Source: Streptomyces sp. NRRL S-646
Lineage (GTDB): Bacteria > Actinomycetota > Actinomycetes > Streptomycetales > Streptomycetaceae
Assembly (NCBI RefSeq): GCF_000720765.1
Contig: NZ_JODC01000001.1
Span: forward strand, 464,566 to 528,565
Direction: 5' to 3'
DNA length: 64,000 nucleotides
Position 1 is the stretch's first letter. Each line of letters opens with the position of its first letter. Of this stretch, positions 17,980-26,153 are shown piece after piece. Made by a program: the position numbers and the translations under genes. Under the pieces are notes generated by a model that worked only from the letters and a program-made list of their open reading frames with translations, searched no databases and had not been told where the DNA came from.

Positions 17980-19433
17980 GCGGGCTCCTCCGGTGTGTCG
18001 TCGTCCGTCGCGGTCAGGGGCAGCAGGACCTGGAAGCGGGTGTCCCCGGGTTCGGACTCCACCTGGAGGGTGCCGTGGTGCTTGTTGACGACGATCCGCC
18101 AGGAGATGTCCAGACCCAGCCCGGTGCCCTCGCCCACCGGCTTGGTGGTGAAGAACGGGTCGAAGATACGGCCGCGGATGTCCTGCGGCACGCCGGGCCC
18201 GGTGTCGCGGAACTCCACCAGCAGCCGGTCGTGATCGAGAGCCGTCCGCACCGTCAACGTGCCTTCCCCGCCGACGCTGTTGATGGCGTGGACCGCGTTG
18301 TCGATCAGGTTGGTCCACACCTGATTCAGCTCCGCCGGGTAGGCCGGGATCTTCGGCAGGGTGCGGTCGTAGTCCTTGACGACCTCGATCCGCGAGCCGA
18401 TCTTGCCCGACAGCATCAGCAGCGTGCTGTCGAGGAGTTCGTGGACGTCGGCGTTCTGGTACGGGGCCCGGTCGAGCTGCGAGTACTGCTTGGCCGCGTC
18501 GACCAGGTGCGAGATACGCGTCGTGGAGTCCTCGATCTCGTCCATCAACAGCTCGGTCTCGACCGTGTAGTTGAGCCAGCCGATCGCCCCGGGCAGGATC
18601 TCCGGGTCCACCTCCGCCGCCACCTGGTCCAGCCAGTCGACGTCGAGACCGGCCTGCACGAACGTGGGCGCGAGCCGCCAGCCGTCCGGGATGCCGTGGT
18701 CGTCGAGCCAGTCGGTGAGGGCGTCCTCCCGGTCCGAGGCCTCCAGCGGGCTCAACGTCGGTGCCTTGGCGACCAGTTCGGCGGTGCGCTCCTGGACCTC
18801 GATGAGGTTCGCCAGGGCCTCGCGCGGATACGGGCCTGCGGAGATCACGCCCAGTTTGTGCCGCATCTTCGCGACCCGCTCGCGCAGCGTCGCGGTGGCC
18901 CGCACGGCCGCCGCCGCCGGGTTGTTGAGCTCATGGGTGAGCCCGGCGGACAACGAGCCCAGCGCCAGCAGCCGTTCCCGCTGCCCGATGGCCCGCTGGG
19001 TGCTCTTCGTACCGAAGAACAGCCCCTCCAGCAGATGCACCGCCATCGGGAACCACTCCTGCATGATGGCAGCGAACGTGTCGGCGGGCAGCACGAAGAA
19101 CCGCGTCGGCTCCGTGACGCGCATCGAGTTGTTGTAGCCCTGCCGGACCCGGTCGCCGAGATACGCCTGCATGGCCCCCGAGTACACGCCGGGCTGCGAG
19201 GTGCGCGTCACCTCGACATCGTCACCGCCGACCCGGCGGGACAGCACGACCGTACCCTCGATCATCACGAAGAAGCAGGTGGCGGGCTCGCCCTCGGTGT
19301 ACACGGGCCCTGCCTCGAACCGCTCCACCCGCCCCTCGCTGCACAGCCGCCCCAACTGCTCCGGGGTGAGCTTCTCGAACAGGAACAGCGAACCGATCTC
19401 CTGCGGACTGCAGGGCATGACCTGCCCGCTCAC
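17976..19433 (-). CDS. Histidine kinase with N-terminal cyclic-nucleotide-binding domain
   Basis: 485 aa. Residues ~12-130 form a cNMP-binding beta-roll (LFLFEKLTPEQL, FEAGPVYTEGEPATCFFVMIEGTV). The dimerisation/phosphoacceptor helix carries H167 in THELNNP. The C-terminal HATPase has an N-box (NQVWTNLIDNAVHAI), G1 (DTGPGVP) and G2 (GEGTGLGLDISW). It has no membrane segment, so it is a soluble sensor kinase. The GTG start overlaps the upstream flavoprotein stop (GTGA). The obvious phosphoacceptor is the receiver domain fused to that flavoprotein. Whether the beta-roll binds cAMP, c-di-GMP or another ligand cannot be told. Confidence 0.93.
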   Translation of the reverse strand: MSGQVMPCSPQEIGSLFLFEKLTPEQLGRLCSEGRVERFEAGPVYTEGEPATCFFVMIEGTVVLSRRVGGDDVEVTRTSQPGVYSGAMQAYLGDRVRQGYNNSMRVTEPTRFFVLPADTFAAIMQEWFPMAVHLLEGLFFGTKSTQRAIGQRERLLALGSLSAGLTHELNNPAAAAVRATATLRERVAKMRHKLGVISAGPYPREALANLIEVQERTAELVAKAPTLSPLEASDREDALTDWLDDHGIPDGWRLAPTFVQAGLDVDWLDQVAAEVDPEILPGAIGWLNYTVETELLMDEIEDSTTRISHLVDAAKQYSQLDRAPYQNADVHELLDSTLLMLSGKIGSRIEVVKDYDRTLPKIPAYPAELNQVWTNLIDNAVHAINSVGGEGTLTVRTALDHDRLLVEFRDTGPGVPQDIRGRIFDPFFTTKPVGEGTGLGLDISWRIVVNKHHGTLQVESEPGDTRFQVLLPLTATDDDTPEEPA

Positions 19434-21106
19434 GACTGCTCCAGATACCGGTGGACGAGCATCACGGCCATGGCTCCCTCTCCGACGGCGGACGCGACCC
19501 GTTTCGCGGATTCGGCGCGGGCGTCGCCCGCCACGAACACGCCGGGAATGTTGGTCTCCAGGTGGTATGGCGGCCGGTCCAGCTCCCAGTCCGCCGGCGG
19601 CCGCCCGTCCGGGGTCAGGTCGGGCCCGGCCAGGATGAACCCGTGCTCGTCACGCAGCACCGTCCCGTCGAGCCAGTCGGTCAGCGGTGCCGCGCCGATG
19701 AACACGAACATCCACTGGGCGTCGACGAGTTCGGTCTCCCCGGTCTCCGTGTCACGCAGGGTGAGCTGCTCAAGCCGGCCGGAGCCGTGCGCGGACTCGA
19801 CGACCGTGCGGGCGCGCACCGAGATGTTCGGCGCCTCGTTGATCTGCTGGATCAGGTAGTACGACATCGACGCGGACAGGTCCGCCCCGCGCACCAGCAG
19901 CGTGACCGACTTGGCGCCCCGGGCCAGGTACATGGCCGCCTGCCCGGCCGAGTTGGCGCCGCCGACGATGTACACGTCATGGCCCTGGCAGGAGGCCGCC
20001 TCGGTCAGCGCCGAGCCGTAGAACACCCCGCAGCCGGTCAGGTCGTTGCAGCCCGGCGCGTTCAGCTGCCGGTACGACACACCGGTCGCCAGGATCACGC
20101 TGTGCGCGGCGACCGCCGAGCCGTCGGAGAACCGCACGGTCCGTGCGGCCCCGTTGACCTCCAGTCCCGTCACCTGGCGGGCGGTGAGGATCTCGGCGCC
20201 GAACTTCGCCGCCTGCCGCCGCGCCCGGTCGGTGAGCTGCGCCCCGGACACGCCGTCCGGGAAGCCCAGGTAGTTCTCGATCCGCGAGCTCTGACCCGCC
20301 TGCCCGCCGGTCGCCGACCGCTCCACGAGCACGGTCCGCAGCCCCTCCGAGGCCCCGTACACCGCGGCCCCGAGCCCGGCGGGCCCGCCGCCGATGACGA
20401 CGAGGTCGTAGAAGTCCGCGGCCGGCGTGGTCGCCAGCCCCACCCGCGCGGCCAGCTCGGGCGCCTCCGGCTCGACGAGGGGCGTCCCGTCCGGGGTGAT
20501 CACGAGCGGCAGCCGCTGGCCGTCCTGCCCGGCCGCCGCCAGCAGCCGCTTACCCTCGGGTTCGTCCGCCGAGTACCAGCGGTAGGGCACCTGGTTGCGG
20601 GCCAGGAACTCCCGTACGTCCGAGGAACGCGCCGACCAGCGGTGCCCGACCACCTTGGTGCTGGGCACCGGGCGGAAGTCGCTGCAGCGCCACGCCTCCA
20701 GCAGGTCGTCCAGGACGGGGTAGAGCTTCTCCTCCGGCGGGTCCCAGGGCTTGAGCAGATAGTGGTCCAGGTCGACGACGTTGATCGCGTCGATGGCCGC
20801 GCTGGTGTCCGCGTACGCGGTCAGCAGCACCCGCCGGGCGCCCGGGTACACATCCAGGGCCTGTTCCAGGAACTCGATGCCGTTCATCTGCGGCATGCGG
20901 TAGTCGGCCAGGATCACGGCGACCAGGTCGCCGCGCAGCTTCAGCTCCCGCAGCGCCTCCAGCGCGGACTCGCCGGACTCCGCGCGCACGATCCGGTACG
21001 ACTCGCCGTAGCGCCGCCGCAGATCACGGGCGACGGCCCGGGAGACTCCCGGATCGTCGTCGACGGTCATGATGACGGTCCGCGCTGCGTCGGACGCCTG
21101 TGCCAT
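19430..21106 (-). CDS. Receiver domain fused to a thioredoxin-reductase-like flavoprotein lacking CxxC
   Basis: 558 aa. Residues 10-135 are a response-regulator receiver (VDDDP acidic pocket, phosphoacceptor D68 in ADYRMP, T96, K119). Residues ~145-225 look like a glutaredoxin/thioredoxin-fold module without its cysteines (VREFLARNQVPYRWYSADEP). Residues ~233-558 are a TrxR-like FAD/NAD(P)H domain (GGGPAGLG at 239-246; second dinucleotide site VGGANSAGQAA; AGDARAESAKRVASAVGEGA). Where TrxR has its redox CxxC after GRGV, this protein reads Y-G-S-A-L (363-367), though nearby C353, C359 and C373 remain. It therefore cannot be a classical thioredoxin reductase. ATG at 21106 follows GGGAG. First gene of the operon. 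Confidence 0.92.
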   Translation of the reverse strand: MAQASDAARTVIMTVDDDPGVSRAVARDLRRRYGESYRIVRAESGESALEALRELKLRGDLVAVILADYRMPQMNGIEFLEQALDVYPGARRVLLTAYADTSAAIDAINVVDLDHYLLKPWDPPEEKLYPVLDDLLEAWRCSDFRPVPSTKVVGHRWSARSSDVREFLARNQVPYRWYSADEPEGKRLLAAAGQDGQRLPLVITPDGTPLVEPEAPELAARVGLATTPAADFYDLVVIGGGPAGLGAAVYGASEGLRTVLVERSATGGQAGQSSRIENYLGFPDGVSGAQLTDRARRQAAKFGAEILTARQVTGLEVNGAARTVRFSDGSAVAAHSVILATGVSYRQLNAPGCNDLTGCGVFYGSALTEAASCQGHDVYIVGGANSAGQAAMYLARGAKSVTLLVRGADLSASMSYYLIQQINEAPNISVRARTVVESAHGSGRLEQLTLRDTETGETELVDAQWMFVFIGAAPLTDWLDGTVLRDEHGFILAGPDLTPDGRPPADWELDRPPYHLETNIPGVFVAGDARAESAKRVASAVGEGAMAVMLVHRYLEQS

Positions 21107-21235
21107 ACGTCTCCCACCCCGAGTGGTCGGACTGACGGCCGGCGAGCCCTGTCGCAAAGGCAGTCACCACGCCGGCTCCCGCCCATCGTATGTTCGATCG
21201 TCCTGCTTCGCTCCGGTATACGGCACGGCCACCGC

Positions 21236-21589
21236 TCAGCGGCGCCTCGCTGAGAGCACGCAGAACTCGTTCCCCTCGGGGTCGGCGAGCACCACCCACG
21301 GCTGCTCCCCCTGTCCGACGTCCGCGTGCCGCGCGCCCAGTGCCAGCAGCCGGGCCACCTCGGCGTCCTGGTCGTCGGGGCGGAAGTCGAGGTGAAGGCG
21401 GTTCTTGACGGTCTTGCCCTCCGGCACGGCGACGAAGAGCAGTCCCGGCAGCCGGTCCTTCTCCGGCCGGATCTCGTACTCGTCGGCCGCGTCGTTCACC
21501 ACGACCCAGCCGAGCGCTTCGGCCCACCACCGACCCAGCGCGAGGGGGCCGGCCGCGTCGACAACCACTTGCTCCCATTCCAAGGTCAT
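21236..21589 (-). CDS. VOC-superfamily (glyoxalase-like) protein
   Basis: 117 aa, one vicinal-oxygen-chelate domain of the 'glyoxalase-like' type. It starts MTLEWEQVVVDAAGPLALG..W and ends DPEGNEFCVLSARRR, the typical C-terminal metal-site strand. HLDFRPDDQDAEV carries a candidate metal histidine. The frame is open to 21922, but sequence before the chosen ATG has no protein character. The ribosome site is weak, so initiation could be leaderless. Enzymatic role unknown; many members are resistance or small-molecule-binding proteins. It lies divergent to the universal stress gene at 21651. Confidence 0.82.
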   Translation of the reverse strand: MTLEWEQVVVDAAGPLALGRWWAEALGWVVVNDAADEYEIRPEKDRLPGLLFVAVPEGKTVKNRLHLDFRPDDQDAEVARLLALGARHADVGQGEQPWVVLADPEGNEFCVLSARRR

Positions 21590-21650
21590 GTCGTGAGCGT
21601 AGTGAAGACTGGACTCGAGGGGACTTGCCACGACACCGGAAGGCAGCCGT

Positions 21651-22523
21651 ATGACGCGCCCGATCACCGCAGGGGTCGACGGTACCGAGGAGAGCCTCGC
21701 CGCACTGCACTGGGCGGCCCGGGAGGCGGTCCGCCGGGGGCTGGCGCTGCGCGTGGTGCAGGCCTGGCGCTTCCAGCCGTACGAGGCGATCGACGCGGCG
21801 GACCCGGACACACAGGCCGGATGGGTCCGGGACGCGCTGGCCGAGGCCGTCCGGAGTGTCACCGCGCTCCATCGGGACCTCGACGTCACCACGGACGTCG
21901 TGGCGGGGGAGACGGTCGACACGCTGCTCGACGCGGCCGCTCAGGCCGAGCTGCTGGTGCTCGGCTCACGCGGGCACGGGCCCGTCGTCGGCTTCCTGCT
22001 CGGATCCGTCGGCCAGCAGGTGATCGCCGAAGCGACGCGGCCCGTGGTGCTCGTGCGCGCGGGCGATCAGCCGACGGCCGAGGCCGCCGGACGTGAGGTG
22101 GTCGTCGGCCAGCAGGGCCAACCGGACGACAGCGCCGACACGCTGCGGTTCGCCTTCGAGACGGCGGCCGCCCGCGGCGCCACCGTCCGTGCGGTGCGGG
22201 CGTGGACGCTGCCGCCGGTGTTCGCGTACAGCCCTGGTTCGATGCACCTCCTCGACGAGGCCGGCGGCCTCGAGCCGTTCGAGACGAAGGCACTGGCCGC
22301 CGCGCTGCAGCCCTGGCGGGAACGCTTCCCCGACGTGCCCGTGATCGAGCACCTGGAGATGGGCAGCGCGGGTCAGGTGCTGCTGTCGGTGGCCGGGCGG
22401 GCCCAGCTGATGGTCGTCGGCCGGCGCGCCCACCGCACGGCCGTCGGCGCGCGCATCGGCTCGGTGGCGCACGGCGTCCTGCACCACGCCAACTGCCCGG
22501 TGGCCGTCGTCCCGCACGCCTGA
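21651..22523 (+). CDS. Universal stress protein with two tandem UspA domains
   Basis: 290 aa, two UspA domains. The first (1-~142) ends with the ATP-binding pattern VLGSRGHGPVVGFLLGSVGQQVI and PVVLV. The second (~148-290) ends with VVGRRAHRTAVGARIGSVAH and CPVAVV; its G-x2-G-x9-G loop is degenerate (R-R-A-H for SRG). ATG at 21651 has GGAAGG about 7 nt upstream. Actinobacterial tandem USPs are typically induced in hypoxia or stationary phase. The stop is 1 bp from the convergent DUF4032 gene. Confidence 0.93.
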   Translation: MTRPITAGVDGTEESLAALHWAAREAVRRGLALRVVQAWRFQPYEAIDAADPDTQAGWVRDALAEAVRSVTALHRDLDVTTDVVAGETVDTLLDAAAQAELLVLGSRGHGPVVGFLLGSVGQQVIAEATRPVVLVRAGDQPTAEAAGREVVVGQQGQPDDSADTLRFAFETAAARGATVRAVRAWTLPPVFAYSPGSMHLLDEAGGLEPFETKALAAALQPWRERFPDVPVIEHLEMGSAGQVLLSVAGRAQLMVVGRRAHRTAVGARIGSVAHGVLHHANCPVAVVPHA

Positions 22524-22524
22524 G

Positions 22525-23760
22525 TCAGTCGGGGGTGACCGGCTCCAGGGTTTCGCGCGCCTTGGGCAGCACGTTCTCGATGTAGTCCTCGACCGCCGTG
22601 TCCAGCCCTATGTCGTGCTGCGCCTGCTCGGACAGGTACCAGCGGTGTTCGAGCAGCTCGTGGTAGATCTCCGCGGGGTCCATCGCGCCGCGCAGTTCGA
22701 GGGGCACGGCGCGCACGGTGGGCCGGAAGACGTCTCGTACCCACCGGTGGGCCAGTACCTCGGGGCGGGCCGCGAGGGGGTCGCCGGGCACGTAGTCGTC
22801 CTGGGTGGCCATCCAGCTCTCCAGGTCGTTGAGCAGCCGCCGTGCCTGGTTCTCCTCTGCGTCCAGGCCCGTCAGACGCAGCAGCTGGCGCTGGTGGTGG
22901 CCGGCGTCGACGACCTTGGGCACGAAAGTGACGGTGTCGCCGTTGGTGGAGTGCTGGATCTGCATCTCGGCCACGTCGAAACCGAGGTCGTTGAGGCGGC
23001 GGATGCGGCGCTCGATGTAGTGGTACTTGCCGGCCGGGTACACGGACGTGCGGGTCAGCTCCTGCCACAGGTCTCCGTAGCGGGCGCAGATCTCCATGCC
23101 GAACTCGACCGGGTCCACCGACGGGTGCAGCGCCCCGGAGGCCTCCAGGTCGAGGAGTTCACCGCTGATGTTCACGCGGGCGAGGTCCAGGTCGTAGTCG
23201 CGCTGCCCGCTGCTGAGCCGGGGGTGCAGGTCGCCGGTCTCGGCGTCCACCAGGTAGGCGGCGTAGGCGCCCGCGTCGCGCCGGAAGAGAGTGTTGGACA
23301 GTGAACAGTCGCCCCACGCGAACCCGGCGAGGTGCAGGCGCACCAGCAGTACGGCCAGGGCGTCCATGAGGCGGTGCATGGTGGCCGGGCGCATCGTCGT
23401 CTCGAACATCGAGCGATACGGCTGTGAGCCGCGCAGATGCCGGGTGATCAGCACCGGCTCCAGCGGGTCGCCCTGCTGGTCGGCGCGTCCGGTGACCACG
23501 GCCAGCGGGTCCACCGCGGGGATGCCGAGCCGGTCCAGGTCGCGCAGCAGCTCGTACTCGCGCAGGGCGGGCCGTTCGGCGAGTTCCTTGACGGCGATCA
23601 CCTCGTCGCCGGCGCGGGCGTAGCGCACGACGTGCCGGGATATGCCGCGCGGCAGCGGGACGAGGTATTCGTCGGGCCACTCCTCCAGGGGCAGGTGCCA
23701 GGGCAGGGCCAGCAGGAGCGCGGGGTGCTCCGGGTTCGTCGCGCTGATCTGCAGTGCCAT
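22525..23760 (-). CDS. DUF4032 protein with lipopolysaccharide-kinase-like fold
   Basis: 411 aa. Recognisable as the actinobacterial DUF4032 family. The N-terminal part carries kinase-like landmarks: VIAVKEL (K58), a helix glutamate around 68-70, GFAWGDCSLSNTLF (D151, N156, in place of HxDxxxxN) and LVDAETGD (D172, DFG-like). These suggest a functional small-molecule or protein kinase related to the Kdo/RIO/APH group. The C-terminal ~200 residues hold the family-specific domain with charged helices. Start ATG has AAGGA ten nt upstream. Substrate unknown; it is one gene upstream of a convergent universal stress gene. Confidence 0.85.
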   Translation of the reverse strand: MALQISATNPEHPALLLALPWHLPLEEWPDEYLVPLPRGISRHVVRYARAGDEVIAVKELAERPALREYELLRDLDRLGIPAVDPLAVVTGRADQQGDPLEPVLITRHLRGSQPYRSMFETTMRPATMHRLMDALAVLLVRLHLAGFAWGDCSLSNTLFRRDAGAYAAYLVDAETGDLHPRLSSGQRDYDLDLARVNISGELLDLEASGALHPSVDPVEFGMEICARYGDLWQELTRTSVYPAGKYHYIERRIRRLNDLGFDVAEMQIQHSTNGDTVTFVPKVVDAGHHQRQLLRLTGLDAEENQARRLLNDLESWMATQDDYVPGDPLAARPEVLAHRWVRDVFRPTVRAVPLELRGAMDPAEIYHELLEHRWYLSEQAQHDIGLDTAVEDYIENVLPKARETLEPVTPD

Positions 23761-23801
23761 GGCTCGCGTGTCCTTGCCTCGCGGGTGATCGTCACCTCAC
23801 C

Positions 23802-24548
23802 TTAGAGGGCGCGCTCCTTGGCCTGAAGTGCCGCTTCACGTACTGGACCTCGGTACAACGGGCCGTGCCCGGGCAGCAGCAGCTCACCCTCCAGCGCGGC
23901 CAGGACGTCCAGCGAGGCCACGGCACGGGCCCGCTCGTGGTGGAACATGTCGGGCAGCAGCTGCGGCCCCTGGATCCGTGAGGTGGGGTGGCCGCTGGCC
24001 AGGGCGTCGCCCGAGATCAGCACCCCGGCCTGAGGCAGGTGGAAGGCCGCGTGCCCGTCGGTGTGGCCGGGCGTGTGCACCGGCACGGGCCGGCCCGGCA
24101 GGTCCAGCGCGCCCGCTGCCGGGAACGGCTCAGGATCGGCGACCGGCACATGGGCCGTGCCGCCGGAGCGAAGGGCGTGCACCGACCAGGGCAGGACACC
24201 GGGCCGCCAGCTGTTCTTCACGACCTGCCCCATGGTGACCTGCTGCAGGAACTCCCGGCGTGCGTGCGGCACTTCGGCCTCGTGGAGATACACGGGTGTG
24301 CCGTAGGTGCAGCGCAGATACTCGGCGGAGCCCAGGTGGTCGTTGTGCGCGTGGGTGATCAGTACGGCCGCGACCGCCTCCGGTGCGCCGCCCACCGCCG
24401 CCAGCGAGGCGAGCAACTGCTCCCGGTCTCCGAGGTAGCCGGTGTCCACGAGGGTCATCTCGTCGCCCTCGGTGAGGATCACCCAGTTGGTGTTGCTGCC
24501 GTGTACCAGGTGAATGCCTTCGGCGACTTGCCGCACGTCTGCCTGCAT
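23802..24548 (-). CDS. MBL-fold metallo-hydrolase
   Basis: 248 aa, one metallo-beta-lactamase domain. The metal motif is H66-A-H68-N-D70-H71 (LITHAHNDHLGS), with downstream ligands in VHTPGHTDGH and GDALASGHPT and a final GHG (LPGHGPLYRG). This is a glyoxalase II/general hydrolase-like arrangement binding two metals. Start MQADVRQVAEG is chosen over upstream in-frame codons, which read as Arg-rich noise. Substrate unknown. It lies 41 bp upstream of the DUF4032 gene on the same strand and may be co-transcribed with it. Confidence 0.9.
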   Translation of the reverse strand: MQADVRQVAEGIHLVHGSNTNWVILTEGDEMTLVDTGYLGDREQLLASLAAVGGAPEAVAAVLITHAHNDHLGSAEYLRCTYGTPVYLHEAEVPHARREFLQQVTMGQVVKNSWRPGVLPWSVHALRSGGTAHVPVADPEPFPAAGALDLPGRPVPVHTPGHTDGHAAFHLPQAGVLISGDALASGHPTSRIQGPQLLPDMFHHERARAVASLDVLAALEGELLLPGHGPLYRGPVREAALQAKERAL

Positions 24549-24652
24549 GATTGCCCCGCGTGGTGAGATCCCTGCCCGACAGCACAAGCAAAGCAGACCC
24601 GGCCCGCACCGGAAGCGGCAGGTCCGCGCCAATCTGCGGGCTCGGAGAGTGA

Positions 24653-24687
24653 GGGCTGCCTCCGGCACCGTCCGCCGGAGGCAGCCC
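24653..24687. terminator. Long GC hairpin downstream of alkB-like gene
   Basis: Arms 24653-24666 and 24674-24687 form a perfect 14-bp stem (GGGCTGCCTCCGGC) with a 7-nt loop. It sits 34 bp past the stop of the AlkB-like gene on the minus strand and upstream of the MBL gene. It is a clear terminator candidate, although no U-run follows. Confidence 0.7.
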
Positions 24688-24720
24688 CCTGCGCGCAGCC
24701 GAAGCGGCCGCCTCTCCGCC

Positions 24721-25347
24721 TCACTGCACGCCGTGCGGGCGGAACTGGATGCTGATGCGCGGTCCCGCCGCGCGTGTGGTCTTCGGGACGGAGTGCTCCC
24801 AGGTCCGCTGGCAGGAGCCGCCCATCACGATGAGATCGCCGTGCCCCAGCGGGCGCCGCACGCTCTCGCCGCCCCGCATCGGACGCAGCAGCAGATCGCG
24901 CGGCGCGCCCACGGAGAGGATGGCGACCATGGTGTCCTCGCGGGCGCCCCGCCCGATCCGGTCGCCGTGCCAGGCGACACTGTCCCGCCCGTCGCGGTAG
25001 TAGCAGAGCCCGGCCGTGGTGAACGGCTCGCCCAACTCGGCGGCATAGTGCGCGGACAGGGCTTTGCGCGCCTCGTCGAGCACCGGGTGCGGGAGGGCGT
25101 CGTCCGCTCCGTAGAAGGAGAGCAGCCGGGGTACGTCCACGACCTGGTCGTACATCTTGCGTCGCTCCGCGCGCCAGGGCACCTCGGCGGCCAGCTGTTC
25201 GAACAGGCTGTCCGAGCCGCCGAGCCATCCGGGCAGGACGTCGATCCAGGCGCCGAGGCCGAGATGCGTCCGGCGGATCCCGCGGAGGGAGCCGAGACGC
25301 AACTCGTCGGTCTGGTCGAAGAGCGAGCCCTGGAGGTGCGTGGTCAC
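24721..25347 (-). CDS. AlkB-like 2-oxoglutarate/Fe(II) dioxygenase
   Basis: 208 aa. Iron ligands are H127-x-D129 (WHGDRIG) and H185 (WEHSVPK), and the 2-oxoglutarate-binding arginines are R197 and R203 (RISIQFRP). The nucleotide-recognition lid (MYDQVVDVPRLLSFYG) fits the AlkB repair family, which oxidatively removes alkyl groups from 1-methyladenine and 3-methylcytosine. A GTG start is used. It is divergent from the TetR gene at 25471, whose operators lie between them, so cross-regulation is possible though the operators are nearer the TetR gene. Confidence 0.92.
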   Translation of the reverse strand: MTTHLQGSLFDQTDELRLGSLRGIRRTHLGLGAWIDVLPGWLGGSDSLFEQLAAEVPWRAERRKMYDQVVDVPRLLSFYGADDALPHPVLDEARKALSAHYAAELGEPFTTAGLCYYRDGRDSVAWHGDRIGRGAREDTMVAILSVGAPRDLLLRPMRGGESVRRPLGHGDLIVMGGSCQRTWEHSVPKTTRAAGPRISIQFRPHGVQ

Positions 25348-25420
25348 AGATTCAGCGTACCCCTAGATTCGAAAATCTGTTCCTATCGCGCTCGATCGGA
25401 ATGGCGCCGGGTCCCACCTT

Positions 25421-25456
25421 CCGATACATCGATGTATCGGATACATTCCTGTATCG
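25421..25456. promoter_or_regulatory. Tandem palindromic operator for the TetR-family gene
   Basis: Two copies of GATACA-N4-TGTATC: 25423-25438 (centre TCGA, extending to the perfect 20-bp palindrome CCGATACATCGATGTATCGG at 25421-25440) and 25440-25455 (centre TTCC). The repeat offset is 17 bp. They lie 15-50 bp upstream of the TetR start codon, where an autorepressor would cover its own promoter. Confidence 0.8.
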
Positions 25457-25470
25457 AACGGAGGTCGGAG

Positions 25471-26097
25471 ATGACGACGGAGGAAACGGCCCCCCGCGTG
25501 ACCAGGCGCCGGGTCCGCACACGCGCCAACCTCCTCGATGCCGCCTTCGCCGTGTTCGCCGCCAAGGGCTTCGGGCGGGTCTCCATCGAGGAGGTCTGTG
25601 AGGCCGCCGGCTACAGCAGGGGGGCCTTCTACTCCAACTTCGACAGCCTGGACGAGCTGTTCTTCGCCCTCTACCGGCAGCGCGCCGACCTCATCGCGGA
25701 CCAGGTCTCCGGTGCCCTCGCCCTGGACGGGCCCGACCTGGACGTGCCCGCCGCCGTCGACCGCGTCACCGAAGTACTGCTCCTCGACCTGGACTGGCTC
25801 CTGGTGAAGACGGACTTCCTGGTGCACGCCGCCCGCGATCCGCAGGTCGCCGAGACCCTGCTGGAACACCGGGCGCGGCTGCGGCGGGCGGTCGCCGACC
25901 GGCTCGCCCGTGCGCAAGGCCTCGCCCAACTGCCCGCCGTGCTCGGCGACATCGACGGCGCCGCGCACGCCGTGGTCGCCGCGTACGACGGCGTGACCAC
26001 CCAACTGCTGCTGGACAAGGACGTCGACAGCGCCCGCGGCTGGCTCAAGCAACTGCTCACCGCGCTGCTGACCGACGGCAGCGGCACCTCCCGATGA
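25471..26097 (+). CDS. TetR-family transcriptional regulator
   Basis: 208 aa. N-terminal TetR helix-turn-helix at ~18-60 (ANLLDAAFAVFAAKGFGRVS, EEVCEAAGYSRGAFYSNFDS), then a variable ligand-binding domain. ATG follows GGAGGTCGGAG. The long upstream frame is not conserved in character. Immediately downstream is a KstD-like flavoprotein gene at 26154. The tandem GATACA-N4-TGTATC palindromes upstream are the expected operator. I infer it represses itself and the flavoprotein in response to that enzyme's substrate. Confidence 0.92.
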   Translation: MTTEETAPRVTRRRVRTRANLLDAAFAVFAAKGFGRVSIEEVCEAAGYSRGAFYSNFDSLDELFFALYRQRADLIADQVSGALALDGPDLDVPAAVDRVTEVLLLDLDWLLVKTDFLVHAARDPQVAETLLEHRARLRRAVADRLARAQGLAQLPAVLGDIDGAAHAVVAAYDGVTTQLLLDKDVDSARGWLKQLLTALLTDGSGTSR

Positions 26098-26153
26098 GAT
26101 CTCCGAACGAGACCCCTCAACCAGACCCCCCAACGAGAAAAGGAACCCTCGCC

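Noticed and set aside
14158..18234. A 1358-residue open plus-strand frame antisense to the LAL regulator, zinc finger and kinase genes.
   Set aside because: Its translation is low-complexity Gly/Arg/Pro/Ala with no domain; the opposite strand has recognisable ATPase, HTH, zinc-finger and kinase motifs. It is a GC-bias shadow.
19430..21106. Annotating the flavoprotein as a thioredoxin reductase (trxB).
   Set aside because: The redox-active CxxC is absent and a receiver is fused at the N-terminus.
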